Part shown: piece after piece, positions 31,033 through 43,298 of the stretch | Numbering within the stretch: position 1 is the stretch's first letter | Layout: each line of letters begins with the position of its first letter | NCBI GenBank assembly: GCA_021527695.1 | Contig: JAKFAO010000013.1 | Span: 52,971 to 116,970, forward strand | Reading direction: 5' to 3' | Length of the DNA: 64,000 nt | Origin: Naematelia aurantialba | Taxonomy: Eukaryota > Basidiomycota > Tremellomycetes > Tremellales > Naemateliaceae | Notes under the pieces: generated by a model | Told to the model about the DNA's origin: nothing | What the model saw: only the letters and a program-made list of their open reading frames with translations | Database searches by the model: none | Translations under genes and position numbers: made by a program

Positions 31033-33536
31033 TCAATCGCTGGCTGCTAGCAGTCTGAACGTGGTCCAGATGGAGACTACGGCCAGAGCAGATGTCGCAG
31101 CAAAGAAGAAGAAGACGTTGCCCTCGCCTCGATCGCCATGCTTCAGCGCTTCCTGTAAAGGGAGGAACGACGCGCCCTGCGTCCTGGTCAGCTGTTTGTT
31201 CCCTTCCGGCTCTGTTTTGGCAGTATTCTTGTGACGGCTTCGCAACCTGGAGGGCTAGAAATTTGACCCGGACGGCAGAGACAGATGGAGAGGAGGGAAG
31301 CAACAGAGACAGAGAAGGAGGGCAAGCAAGAGGCAGATGAGGGCAGAATACGGAAAGACGCAAGGGGCACTGACCATGGCAAAGTTGACCAGCCAGTTGA
31401 TGGATACCGCAATTGCTCCACCTGACGTACGTGCTTTGGGCGGCATCACTTCCGACAAGACCACCCAAGCTATCGGCGCCAGGCCAGTACTGAAGGACAA
31501 GACAAACGCGACTACACCGACCCCGGACAAGACACCGGCATGCGTGTTGAGCCCTACGGCGAGGAGAATGGAGGAAATGAACGTGCCGGTCGCAGAGGTG
31601 ATCAGCAGACGGCGAGACCCGAACGACTAAATAACGGCGTTCATCAGTATGGACGCCGAGTGCAAGGCGTAGAGTGAGAGTTGGAACGGTATAGGCGCCG
31701 CCAGAGAAAGTGGAAGGCAGGATTTCGAGATGGTTATGCGTGTGTGAATAAAGGAGGGAGCTGGTTACTTACGCTAGGGAGGAGACCGGGAACAAAGTTG
31801 AAGGGGATGCCAATGCCCATGACACCAAGAGTGACGAGCTTTGAGTTGCCATGGAACACTGGCGACAGGATGCGGGTGGAAAAATACATGACTTGAAAGT
31901 TTTCTCAGTGATCGTAACCGCCATGCAGAGGACAGGCGGCCTACCTGGGGATATCCCGCAGATCTGCTGAGAGAATTGCGCTGCGACGACCACGTACACT
32001 GCCAGATGTCAGCTTCCACCTTCAGAAAGCACATTTGGCCGCGTGAGATGCACTCACAAGCACGCCTGATTTTAGTTTTGGAGGTAGTCAGGAGCTCTCT
32101 GACGCTCATCTCGTCTTTTGTGTCGTCTGATCTCATGAGTGGCACGAACAGACAACATTAACAACCGACAACTTTATTGGGGAAAGTCCTAGTGAGAGAG
32201 CGAGAATAGGGACATGGTACGTACCCTCTCGAGACACCAATGGGGTTTCTTCATCTACTTCTGCGTCATCTCCAGACTTTCCCTCTGTCTCCGTAGGCTT
32301 AGGCAGCAGTAATCCGCAGACCAGGGCGAGCACCGCGATCCCCAACCCGACAAGCATGACGGCTCGCCAAAGCCAGGGTTTTCCAAAGGGGATTGATAGG
32401 CTTTGGGCGATGATCATCCCCACCCCAATGGCGATCTGGTGTAGCGTTCCAAATATGGTGCGGTATTTCTCAGAAGCGATCTCGGCCAGGTACAGCGGCA
32501 CGGACACCATGATTAGGCCGGATGCAAAGCCGACGAGGATTCTACGCGGGTAAGGCCAGGGCTACGTGGGTTCCCGGATCTAGGATTCTGCTTGACAGAG
32601 AAGAGGGAAAGAGAGCGGAGAAGGGGAGCGCAGAGGTGACAGAAGCGAGACGAGAATAAGAGATGGGAGATGGGGCAGGAGATGGAGAAGGAGAAGGAGA
32701 GTGAGAAGAAGGAGAAGGAGAACGAGAACGAGAACGAGAACGAGAACGAGAACGAGAACGAGAACGAGAACGAGAACGAGAACGAGCAAGGAAAGGAGAA
32801 GAAGAAAGGGAAGGAGGGAGGAAAGGAGGAGAAGAAAGGAAGGAAGAAGCAGGAGACGAGTACCCACCGCCCGATGAACATGACCGTCATGACATTCGAC
32901 GCGCCAACCAGTATCGTTCCCACAATCAACCCGAGCTCCGCGACCCGCATCGTTCCGATCCTTCCACAGCGGCGAGTCACCGCATCCGCACTTAGGGAGC
33001 CGAGCAGGCCTCCCAAGGTGAAGACGGTGACGACCACGCCGAACTGCGCGTCCTATCGTCGTCAGGCTGTTCCGAAGTGGAGGTGGTCCTCGTCGCTCGA
33101 AGCCAGGACGTTCCTCGACCCAATCATTACTCCAAGCCGGCCAAGGCAGAACTTTTCCTCCAATCCAGGACGTTTCCCAATCCAGGACGTTCCTCCAAGC
33201 CAGGACGTTCCTCCAAGCCAGGACGTTTCCCAATCCAGGACGTTCCTCCAAGCCAGGACGTTCCCCAAGCCAGGACGTTCCTCCAAGCCAGGACGTTCCC
33301 CAAGCCAGGACGTTCCTCCAAGCCAGGACGTTCCCCAAGCCAGCGTTCGTCCAAGCACACCTCGACGCAAGACGGCGACTCACCGTGAGGTCCACACACG
33401 ACCCAAGACCGTACTTGCGCTTGTACTCTGTCGATCCGCACAACACTGCATCTTGGACGCCATTGAGCGCCGAGATGTGGAACCCATATAGCAGCGAATG
33501 CGAGATCGTCCAGACGGCCGCTAGGACGGCCCACAT
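31033..33536 (-). CDS. MFS sugar porter, GLUT-like facilitator type
   Basis: The ATG at 33536 starts directly in helix 1 (WAVLAAVWTISHSLLYGFH). Order of marks: DAQFGVVVTVFTLGGLLG, ADAVTRRCGRIGT (loop 2-3), RILVGFASGLIMVSVPLYLAEIA (helix 4), SIPFGKPWLWRAV, QFSQQICGISP (helix 7, QQ-x-G), then NWLVNFAM and FRLLAASD at the end. It resembles animal-type GLUT porters and vacuolar sugar porters of fungi. Introns 33053-33383 (331 nt) and 32542-32867 (326 nt) are unusually long and full of tandem repeats; the junctions join in frame (VDLT/DAQFG and FIG/RILV). Substrate unknown. Confidence 0.82.
32717..32786. repeat. Hexanucleotide (GAGAAC)n inside an intron of the GLUT-like gene
   Basis: Tandem GAGAAC units flanked by other purine-rich sequence (about 32585-32850) fill the 326-nt intron. 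Confidence 0.85.
33106..33357. repeat. Minisatellite, unit about 18-19 bp, inside an intron of the GLUT-like gene
   Basis: Units of the type CCAAGCCAGGACGTTCCTC, with variants ending CCC and with AATCCAGG, repeat at least ten times across the 331-nt intron. Confidence 0.85.
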
Positions 33537-34153
33537 GCTCACGGGACCGAGGGACAGCGATATTTAGTAAATTAGGAGAGCAGCTACGTGCAGCGGGGCA
33601 TTGGCTACAAGCGAAAGAGGGGGGAAGAAGCACAACGCGCAACAGTAGGCGAGCGCAATAGATGTAATGCCCCCACGAGCGACAGTGGTCTTTCGTCATC
33701 CACGTCGGCTTTGACCGGTCCCGGTCCGCAGCTGTCAACGGTTGGTTACGTACCGTCAATGCGCCGCCTATGCCCCCGCCCGGCTCGGATGTGCAGATGC
33801 ATACGGGGATTGACACTGCTCGCACACATGGAGGGGACGGAGACTGCTCGCACAAGAGGCCATAGGCGGGCGGCACGCACAAGACGTCAAACCTGCACTC
33901 ATCCGCTGTAACGGCACAAGTAGACCAATGCACGGACAAACAATTTGGGCAGGCAAGAGGGCAAATGCTGATGCAACCACGTCGGATCCACATTTACAAG
34001 GCAGTCTCTACACTACTCTAATAGTATATTACTACGAAGCACCCACTCCATACGAAGTAGTCACTTCCTACGATGCAGTCTTTGATCGCTTGCTTCGGAG
34101 TTTCCTATCACCCGTCAGCGACGAAACCAAGCCCACCCTTCGTCTACGACGAC
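33537..34153. other. Intergenic region, no gene seen
   Basis: Promoter side of the GLUT-like gene and 3' side of the ABC transporter. ORFs here look like chance. Confidence 0.4.
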
Positions 34154-37100
34154 TCACAGCAGCAAGAACACAAACGCATACGACGTGATCACGTAAAGCC
34201 TGCATTGCACATATCAGCGGACGGACAGTCGTCGCCTCGGCCAAGGCATCACTCACAGTGTAAGGCAGATATCGCGCCACCCGTCGACCTTGTCGCCTAG
34301 GTTCAGGCTAGCGAGATACTGATTTCCCTGGGTATAGACGCAGTATTCGCACCCGCTCGTAGCATCGGGATTGTTAAGGTACCCCGTAGACTCTTCGAGA
34401 AACGCCGACATGTACTGCCCACAGGTCTGGTCGGCGGGAGGGTCGAAAATGCCGAACTCTTCCTGTTTGCATTGGACTTTGACGTCCCAGAGAATCCGCG
34501 ACACCAGCCCGCCGATCAGGTAGTTGAATGGGTTCAAGTAATACAACCAATATCCTACGGCACTCAGCACTCGCCGCGTTCAATCCGCGTGACTGAATGG
34601 ACTCACGCCAGAACGCGGTGATCGACGGGTAGGGCACGAGGACGCCACAGAAGGTAACCAGAACTATCAATGTCAGACTTTTTCACGCCACTGCGTTGCC
34701 CACTGACCTCCAATGAGCAGCGGATTGACCAATGCTGCGAACACCGCATTCGGGGCATATGCAGCTACGAATTGGCCTGCCGCGAGATTAACCCAGACTC
34801 CTTCCCTGCAATTTCTGTTCGGGCAAATGTCGGCTGCATTCCGTACTCACCAATTCCAGTGTAGAGAAACTCGTAAAAAGTCATCTGGAGGTACACGGGC
34901 CCAGCGATTCCAGGGGCGAAGCTGAATCCCACAACGGGGTACCACGGTGCAAAGTACAGCAAAGCGCAAACGAGAAGGTACGGCACTTCTGCGACGATTT
35001 CACCGAAACAGAAAGCCCACCAGCTGTACAACTTTGCCTTCTTCTCCCGCGCCTCGAACACGTCCCTACGGTATGTTAGCGGTGGTGGTGCTTTCAGTGG
35101 CAAGGACATTTACCGGTTGGCGATGAACTTGGGCTGGGTTTGGGCAATGACACCGGCTAACAAGTCGTCAGCAGAGAAAGATACATGGTCTTGGCTAAAA
35201 GAAGGGCTCACGAGCAACAAAGATGAATTGGAAGATTGTAAAGATGCGGTTCTGAAGGTCTGCGTAGCTATGGTCTATTCAGCAGAATCCTTGATCGGCT
35301 CCAGGGAACTCACGCGTTGCCGATCATCCAGAAACTGGTGATATTAGCTCACTACTACGCTGCCCCTTCGCCACACTCACCTGAAACCGTTGAACAGGGC
35401 AGAACCAATATGTAACAAGACCTGTCATTGTCAGTTTTTCGTCTTCTTTACCACGAAATCGCCACATGAAAGCTCAGATTACGCTCTCAACTACAGGGAA
35501 GAATGGGGCGGAGGAAAGAAGAGGACGGCGGAAGAGGGAAAAGCGCACCTTGTTCATGACATACTCGGTATCTCGCCAGAGCTGAATCGACGCCCGCTTC
35601 GTGACAAGTTTCAGCTGAGTGACCGTCGTGGACGCATATTCATATTGGTCATCCTCGTTCTCGGCCGCCGGACGATGACCAGCACTCTTGAGCTCCTCGA
35701 GTTCCTGGTAGCGGGCTTTACATTCCTCCGAGTCGCGCCATATTTGTGCCCAGTCTCGCCCCTTGGAGAGGTCGCCTGAGACAATGTCGATCATCCGTTC
35801 TGCTGGGTTGACGTCCTTGGGTATATCGACGCCATGCTTGGAGAAGTAGTCTTGGAGGTCGTCGACGGCACCGACTGCGCACGTTAGTGCGACGACTGGT
35901 GCGCCGGCTGGGGCCAACGGTGCCGATGGGACGACATGTGGAGCAGGATAGGACGGCGATAAGTGGAGCAGGAGAAGGCGACGACAGGTGATGCAGGATA
36001 TGGCGTAAAAAAGTCAGAAGGGTCGGGAGAGTCGCGGGGAGAGGAGGGTGCAGGGAGAAAGGGAGAAATCATAGGGAACAACGCACAGTACACAGTCTTA
36101 CCGCCTTGCTTGAGAAGCAAGAGCAGGTCGAAGCGGGCGAAAAGAGACGCAGACGGCTGGTGAATCGTACAAAGAACAGCCTGACCGGCTGCCGCTAGTT
36201 TGCGCAAGAATGTGACGATGAGGTACGAGCTTTGGCCATCGAGACCCGACGTCGGCTCGTCGAGGAACAGCAGCGTCCTGTGGCGTCAACAGTCAACCCC
36301 TCCCCGGATTCAGCGGGCCATGTGGTCTCATGATCACGGAAATTGTCACTCACGGTTTGGAGACAAGCTCGACACCGATGGTCAAGCGTTTGCGCTGCTC
36401 TACGCCAAGTCCGGCACCAGGTGTACCGATCATGGCATCTTCAATGTCGTGCAGCTCGAGAAGATCGACAATGACGTCCACATATGCTATCTTCTCCTGT
36501 CGGCGTGTCAGCACTGTGCCTTAAATCTGAAAGCATTGAGCCGCTAGTCGGCGGCTAGGATGGCAGGAAGGGCTGCCAAAGGCAAGTGATATCACTGAAC
36601 AGAGATAGCCACGTTTGAGGGGTGGGGGGGGGGGGGGGAGCGGGGAGGGTGGCAGTAAGGAGAGTCGTACTGACATTGTCGGGAATGGATCGCGGCTGCC
36701 TGAGCAGCGCTGAAAACTCTAGCGCTTCTCTCACAGTAGCCTGTGGGAGATGCACGTCGACCTGCTCGCAGTACCCCGTGGTACGCTGGAAGGACACTGG
36801 CAACGCCTTGCCATTCATCAACACCTCTCCGGCGATCACGCCGGCCGTCTTCCGCGCCGCCAAGACATCCATAAGGGTCGTCTTGCCTGCGCCTGAAGAG
36901 CCCATGAGGGCTGTTAACGTGCCAGCCTTGCAGTATCCAAAGATATTGTCGAGCAGTTTGAGCTGTTTCCCATCCGCATGAACTGCGTAATCTAGATTCT
37001 TCCACGTGAACACGCTGAAACGTCAGCTACATCCTCTCTCGAAACACCAATGCTCTGCCCGAACGGGGAAAGGCTGAACAGCTAGGACGTTGAATGCTGG

Positions 37101-40100
37101 AACGCTGAACGTACGTATCCGCACCGACGACCTTGTTTTCCACCGAATCGCCATTCGCCTTTTCGGCACCAGCGCCGGCACCAGCACCGTCAACTTCCGC
37201 CCCACTCGCCTTAGCCGCCCGTATGTACTTGCCACCACCTCCTCGTTTGTACAATAGCACAGCTCGGTTGGACCCCGCAGCTGGAAGCCGCTCGATCTGG
37301 ATCATACAGAGCACGAAGAAGAAGATCCCTATCGCCACTACGATCCCGAAATTCCTCCACACGTGAGAATGGTAGAACCGGAGCGCTTCGTTGAGGTATG
37401 CCGTCCCTGACAGTGTAGTGGCCCCCGGCTCAGCACCTGCAATCGCGCAGCCTTGCGAGACCCCAGAGTATCCGGGGCCGTATGGCGCAAGCTGGGGTTG
37501 AACGCAAGCGAGGGTGAGACCGGCCAGCTCATTGGACATGAGTGCTTCGAACGAGTAATAGATCGGGTCGAGCCATCGGATCCAAGAGAACCACGGGTGC
37601 ATCGATGGTGTATAGATGATGTATCCTGCGTACTGTATGGTCAGCAAGGAAGAATGACGGTCATTTGACCACAAAGTAGAATTCGTTCCACGTCGAGCGA
37701 GCGCCACGAGAGAGTGAGACGGCGCGAAACAATGTCCCAGGACTCACAGTAACAAGGATCGAGAACATCAGGCCCGAGACTTTGCTAGCATTGTTGAACG
37801 TCCCAAACGAGTACCCGATGAAACGGAAGAACGCAGTCGTGCACACCGTTGTCGTGAACGCGAAGAGCAAAAAGGTGAAATACAGCCCGACGTCAGTCTT
37901 GAGCCCCACCATAAAGTACACGATGAGCGTGAAGATGACGAGCTGGACGAAGAAGATGGGTAGATCGCCGATCGTCTTGGCTACCACGACGGCCGACGGG
38001 CGGTACATTGAGAATCCCTTGTGTTTCGCCAGCACCGCACGGCCGGAGAAGGCGGCTGTCGTCTCGGACAGGGAAATCAAGGACGGGACTGATGGTGTCA
38101 GTATCGTGGACATCGACAGTGACCGTTCCGACAGACAACACTCACAAAGCAATGTCAGAAAAATGGTACCTCCGCGAAGGAACTGCGCTGTCAGCTCGGG
38201 CGAGAGAACAGGGTGGCGTGGGCCTCACAAGACCACCGGTAGTAGCGGAAACTTGGTAGAAGAGCTGGAACAGTCAGCCCCGGCTGCTTTATACACGGTG
38301 GATGGCACTCACAGAACCGACGATGAACGCTTGGATCAACGTGGTGCCCTGTCTTGCCCAGAGTGTCCTATTATCAGTGTTGAACGACTGCTTGAACTCA
38401 CCATTGATCACCCCATCGTTGTTGGTAGTCCCTGATAAGTGCCGCTCGCACCTATACCGCCTCAGTGATCCCCAAGGCAATTCTCAGGTGTTGCCAACAA
38501 CGCACCTGTGAGAAAAAGTCCACTTTTTCTGGCCTCGACTTGGGTGCCCACTTGTTCTTCTGCGCCTGAATCACAGACTGGGTGTTCTCAGTCTGTCGGA
38601 CCCGGGTTGAGTCGTCAAGGTGTTCAGCCAGTTCTTGTTGCATCCGTTTGGCGATGGCAGACCCCTCATAGGCCACTGCGAACTCTGCGGGAGATGTAGG
38701 CACGGGGCCCTGGTGATCGTCTCTGATCTTGCGCTCGTGGGTCTACCACACCCCAGACGTTAGCATGGCTTTGGCTTGTTGCGGGAGCATGCAACTGACA
38801 GCAGTGACGGAAGTGAGGTAGTCTGCCGTATTGCCTCCATCCGGGTGCACAAAGCCCATATCTTCAAAGTATCCTCGAGCTTCGTTGGCGGGACCGTAGT
38901 AGATCACCCTGCCCTCTGCAATGACAGTAACCTTGTCGAAGAGGCTGTAGATGCCGTTACCGGCCTGGTACAGGCTGACGACCATGGTATTGTGTTCAAC
39001 ATCCGCGAGGGTCCGCAGAACACGGGTGAAACGTAGGGCTGTGTCGGCATCTAGACCGCGGGTTGCATTGTCCCACATCTGGATCGAGGCGCGAGAAGTC
39101 AGTACCTCGGCGATCGATACCCGCTTCTTCTCGCCGCCTGCTTGGGTCAGCGGTGATCGTACTCACGATTGCTGATGTTCGTTCACACAATAGCCGAGCA
39201 GGCGAGGAGATAGACGCCTGCGACTACGACTACGAAGCGAGAACGACGGGAGGGGGTGGGAGAAACAAAGAGACAATGGAACAGGACTTGCCAGAGACGC
39301 CTCTTGTGTATTGATCTCCGACCTTTGTATGTGCGGTGTGTTCCAACCCGAAGATCTTCAACAGCTCGGCCTTTGTCTTATCCTTCCATGACTCGGCCTT
39401 CATTGCTTCCCCGCCCTCGGTGTCTGGCAACCTCGCACCGTCCGCCGGCGTATTCATTCTTAAGGCGAAATCGAGGGTCCGCCCCACGAGCAGGTTGGCA
39501 TCGTGCAGGTCTTCTTCCGAGTTGAAGATGACGTCGCTCTTGAATGGCTTGAGAGTCTTTGCGTCGTGCATGCTCCCGTAGTGGACAGTGCCGTCGACGC
39601 CGTCAAAGCCTGCATTGAGCCCCGCCAGGGACTTGAGGAATGTGGTGCACCCGCTTCCGGGTCGACCGACTACGAGCATCATCTCGCCGGCACGGACGAG
39701 GCCTGAAAAGTCTTTGATGAGGTACCGCTCGCCCTTGCGAAGACCTGGCTCCTTCTTCCCTGGCGTCCCCATCGATTCGTTCCACACCATGTTGGCCCCC
39801 CGCTCTTCCTGCCCCCCGGTGGTGTGGGCCCCAACAGCCTGCGCACCAGCCTTCTCCTCCACATCCCGACGTGCCGCAGCGAGCTTTGCAGCCTTCTTCT
39901 TGTACGCAATGTTGGTCCATGGTGCCAGGATGGAACCCATATTCGGCGCGTAGATGACGTCGTCAGCACCGCCTACTCCGCGTACCGATAGGTGCTCGTA
40001 CGCCAGAGGGAGAGATCGCCCGGCTGGCAGACCACGAGACTCGAGCAGGGCTCGATCGCGCTGTATCTCAGTATATGCCACGTGCAGTCTCGCCTACCTT

Positions 40101-40493
40101 GAGCTGCTCAGCAAAGGACCATCCATCTCCGTCCCCGCCCGCATCTCCCGGATCAAGATTCTTGTTGTTGACATTCCCCCCATCTCCCGCCGTCGATTCG
40201 CGGCTGCCTATCACCGTCGCTCCGTCGAGTTGTATCTGACTCCGTGATGGAGAGGTCGGTTCGGAACCGTTGACGGGAGTAGGATCCAGGTCGTCGCTCA
40301 GACTGGACTGTGAAGCTCGGTTATTCTGTAGACTGGTTCCAAACATTCGGGAAGCATCCGAAAGTTGCCCTTGGTCCCCTTCGTTCCCGTCGTCGAGGTC
40401 TTTACTCTCCTGCTGTTGGTCCTGGTGCCGAGTCGACAGCGGTCGCCCCAGGGGGGCTAAGTTCTCTGACATACTAGTGTGCACTGAGGACAT
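34154..40493 (-). CDS. Full-size PDR-type (ABCG) multidrug ABC transporter
   Basis: The order is (NBD-TMD)x2 as in Pdr5/Afr1 pumps, roughly 1,500 residues after splicing. The N-terminal 130 residues are Ser/Asp/Gly-rich. NBD1: [19 protein letters not shown] (degenerate Walker A with Cys), [15 protein letters not shown] and [17 protein letters not shown]1 includes [25 protein letters not shown]2: [34 protein letters not shown] and [19 protein letters not shown]2 includes [21 protein letters not shown], and the last exon ends [14 protein letters not shown] at TGA 34154. Such pumps export azoles and other hydrophobic drugs at the plasma membrane. It is divergent from the Ssu1-like gene; many short introns. 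Confidence 0.9.
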
Positions 40494-41441
40494 GACAGTC
40501 GAATGCAGATATTTGGTTCACTCTGACCTCAAAGGATCACCGAACCTCTTGGTTGTTGTTATGAATCTCCGAGGACGATCTATCAGCTACTTTGGATTGT
40601 GCACAACCGAATGTCTCACGCCATCGACTCGGGCTTTTGGGCACTGGGCGTTTGTAGCACAACGGGGAATGCAAGATGCCCGAGCAGCGACAGTGAGGAA
40701 GAGATCGTTAGGTGACGTCAGCCAGAGTTTTATTCATCGAGCCCCTGTGGATCGACGCCGCAAAGGGTCTGCGGCAGTCAGTCCCCCCGCCTTCAGACGC
40801 CGTGCCCGAGGCTTGACATGTGGCCCGAGTCAAGCCTCAGCTTGAGCTAAATCCGCGATCTGCGGGCCGCGGCTGTACCCTCGGGCAAAGTGATGCCCGA
40901 TGCTGGTGACTCACCGAGATGTCACCTGCGGCATTAGAGGTTAAGGGTATTACATGCCTCAAACTTCGATAGCTGCCTGTGGTATACAGGAGCACCATGG
41001 AACAGAAATGACGGTCTGATGACAGCAGGCAATAGAGTAGGGAATCCATCCTTGGCTTGCGTACTAACGACATGGTAAACATTTTGAGAACCAAGAGAGA
41101 AAGGTAAGAGGTAGAGTTGGGTTAGGCACGCCCGTAGGTGACCAAGCTTCTGCAAGCCTTTCTGTTCTTTCGGACAGCGGATCACGTGCCTATTCGGGAT
41201 CTCTTTTTTATTTCCGAATCACAATACGAATGCAGCGTCATGTCGTCAGCTCTGGCTCGAGTCACCAGGAATCCGAAAGGCAAACGTCCATGTATCCGTT
41301 CTCGTTGTCTCCTTGGCGACCTTCCGAATCCTCTGGGAATCGGGGATGAGGTCTACCGACTCAAAAACGGTATCATTGTCCGTTCTTGTCCCAAGACACT
41401 GGACTTCTCTGGTGTTGGTGATCTAACTTGCCATCATCGTC
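40494..41441. promoter_or_regulatory. Divergent promoter region between ABC transporter and Ssu1-like exporter
   Basis: 948 bp separate the two ATGs. ORFs within it have no family features. The arrangement would allow shared regulation; I see no defined operator. Confidence 0.35.
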
Positions 41442-42991
41442 ATGTCCCACATGTTGCCACCGGAACCATCCAACGCTGCGATGGGAGTCGTGCAGCTCAC
41501 GCCGAGCCATCATAGCTCGACGCCAACTCTGACCCCGAGCACTGAGCAGCGCAAAGCCCGATCCATGGCGCAGTCTCTCGGTGCTAGACTCGATCACGCG
41601 TGTCTCCATCTCTCGCCAGCTTTCTTCTCCATCAACATGGGCACGGGGATCACTTCCATCTTGTGCGTGTGCGGTCCTGTTTCTGCCCGCTTGGCATCTT
41701 CATTCCAGCAGTGTTAATACAAACCAGGCTGTATAACTTGCCATACAACGCCGAGTGGCTACGACGCTTGGGTATCGTCGTCTTTGTCCTCAACATCGTA
41801 GCTTTTGTTCTTCTCGCACTCGGCAATGTCGTTCGTTATATGAGATGGAGAGGACTCTTCGGGATCGTCGGACGGCATGAAATGTCAAGCATGTTTTGGG
41901 GTTGTCTTCCGATGGGTTTGGTTACCATTGTCGTGAGTTCTCCGGCAGATCTCTTTACGGTGCTTTGTTCTGACCCTTGACTAGAACATGGTCGCAATCG
42001 TCTGTGTACCTGCTTGGGGATGGAGATGGGCGCAGCTGGCGCTGGGACTGTGGTGGACCGACGCAATCATGTCGATCGGCATCAATCTCGGCATGCTGTT
42101 TATGATGTAAGTTCACGTGGAGCTTTGCATGCTAACCTATGCAGGTTCACCCGTCAGAGCCACTCTGCTGAAACCGTCTCGGCAACATGGCTCCTTCCGA
42201 TTGTTTCGTCAGTCGTCTGCGCTGCATCGGGCGGTGTCGTCGCCTCGTCACTTCTGCCCTTTTCACCGGCCTTGGCGCGTTCCACCGTGTTGACCTCATA
42301 TGTCATATGGGGTACTGGTGTTCCCATCGCGATGTTCATCATAACCCTCTGGTTGTACCGGACAATGATCTCAGGCACTCCAGAACCCGCAGCTCTTGCG
42401 TCGATGTTTCTGCCTCTAGGTCCGTGCGGGCAAGGCAGTTTCGGTATCGTGGTCCTTGGGCGCGTCGTGCGTGAGCTCGCATATGACCATGGGCTGGGTT
42501 TCGCCGCTGTGGGGGGAACACATCGGTCAACCATCATGCTGGCCGATGCAGTGTACGCCGGTGGATTGGTGACCGGTCTGATATTCTGGGGACTGGGGAT
42601 GTGTTGGTACATCCTAGCGACTGCTGTCATCGTCGATCATTGGCGAACCGACCGACGGTTCTTCTTCCATGAACACTTCTCTATCGGTCTGTGGGCTCTG
42701 ACATTTCCAATTGGGTAAGCCATTGGCATGCGTAGCTCGGGAAAATGTGTTGACGAGCCCAATAGTGTATTCGCGACAGCCACGACCACACTGGCAAGTG
42801 AGCTTGACTCCCCAGCCTTCCGCATGATCGGCACTGTACTGTCAGCCCAGGTGGCACTGCACTGGCTCTACGTGAGCGTCATGACTGCGTGGAAGGTTGT
42901 GGACGGAACGATATTCGTGGCTCCGGAACTCGTCGATTGGACTCCAGAACGTCGATGGCATCGTCGCCGAGACCCTATGGAGAAAGCATAG
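41442..42991 (+). CDS. Ssu1-type sulfite/anion exporter (TDT / SLAC1 family)
   Basis: The ATG at 41442 gives a hydrophilic N-terminus (about 60 residues), then SPAFFSINMGTGITSIL joined by a spliced intron to LYNLPYNAEWLRRLG. This is the first membrane segment pattern of Ssu1 and Mae1-like tellurite-resistance/dicarboxylate transporters. Ten helices are expected; GSFGIVVLGRVV and FWGLGMCWYILATAVI are typical later ones, and the C-terminus is WTPERRWHRRRDPMEKA. At least four introns are readable (one near 41660-41729). In yeasts Ssu1 exports sulfite; sulfite, malate or nitrate export are all possible here. Confidence 0.82.
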
Positions 42992-43085
42992 ATACCATAG
43001 ATATTTTGACTCATGCCATATGTTGTTCCCAATACCGTTAATAATGGTGCGCCGGACCGATGGTTAGGCTAGATGGACAAAAGCC

Positions 43086-43123
43086 CGGAATTTCGGTTTC
43101 GGGCGAGTTTTCCGCTCGATCCG
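43086..43123. promoter_or_regulatory. CGG-repeat motifs upstream of the Zn2Cys6 regulator
   Basis: CGG-N5-CGG at 43086-43096 and CCG-N6-CCG at 43112-43123 lie between the exporter and the regulator. Zn2Cys6 proteins bind pairs of CGG triplets, so autoregulation or control of the neighbours is plausible but only inferred. Confidence 0.35.
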
Positions 43124-43298
43124 AAATTGTCAACTTGCTTGGCAATAATAATGTTGTTTCCACGACATCCGACCTCCATAGATCCATCGCTCCGACGTCA
43201 CGCGATCGGGTAGTGCACGTCCATCGACCACTTGAGTGTGACTGTGGAGTCGGGAATCTGTGACTCAACAAGACCTGGGGTGGCGTCTGAACGAGAAG

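Noticed and set aside
33106..33357. Regular short repeats resembling a CRISPR array
   Set aside because: Units are directly adjacent without unique spacers, in a eukaryotic intron; it is a minisatellite.
32670..33491. Long plus-strand ORF with Glu-Asn repeats and Pro/Arg-rich tail
   Set aside because: It spans two introns of the minus-strand GLUT-like gene; the composition is produced by the hexanucleotide and minisatellite repeats.
40270..40845. Plus-strand ORF opposite the start of the ABC transporter
   Set aside because: It overlaps the ABC N-terminus antisense and has no domain; likely a shadow frame.
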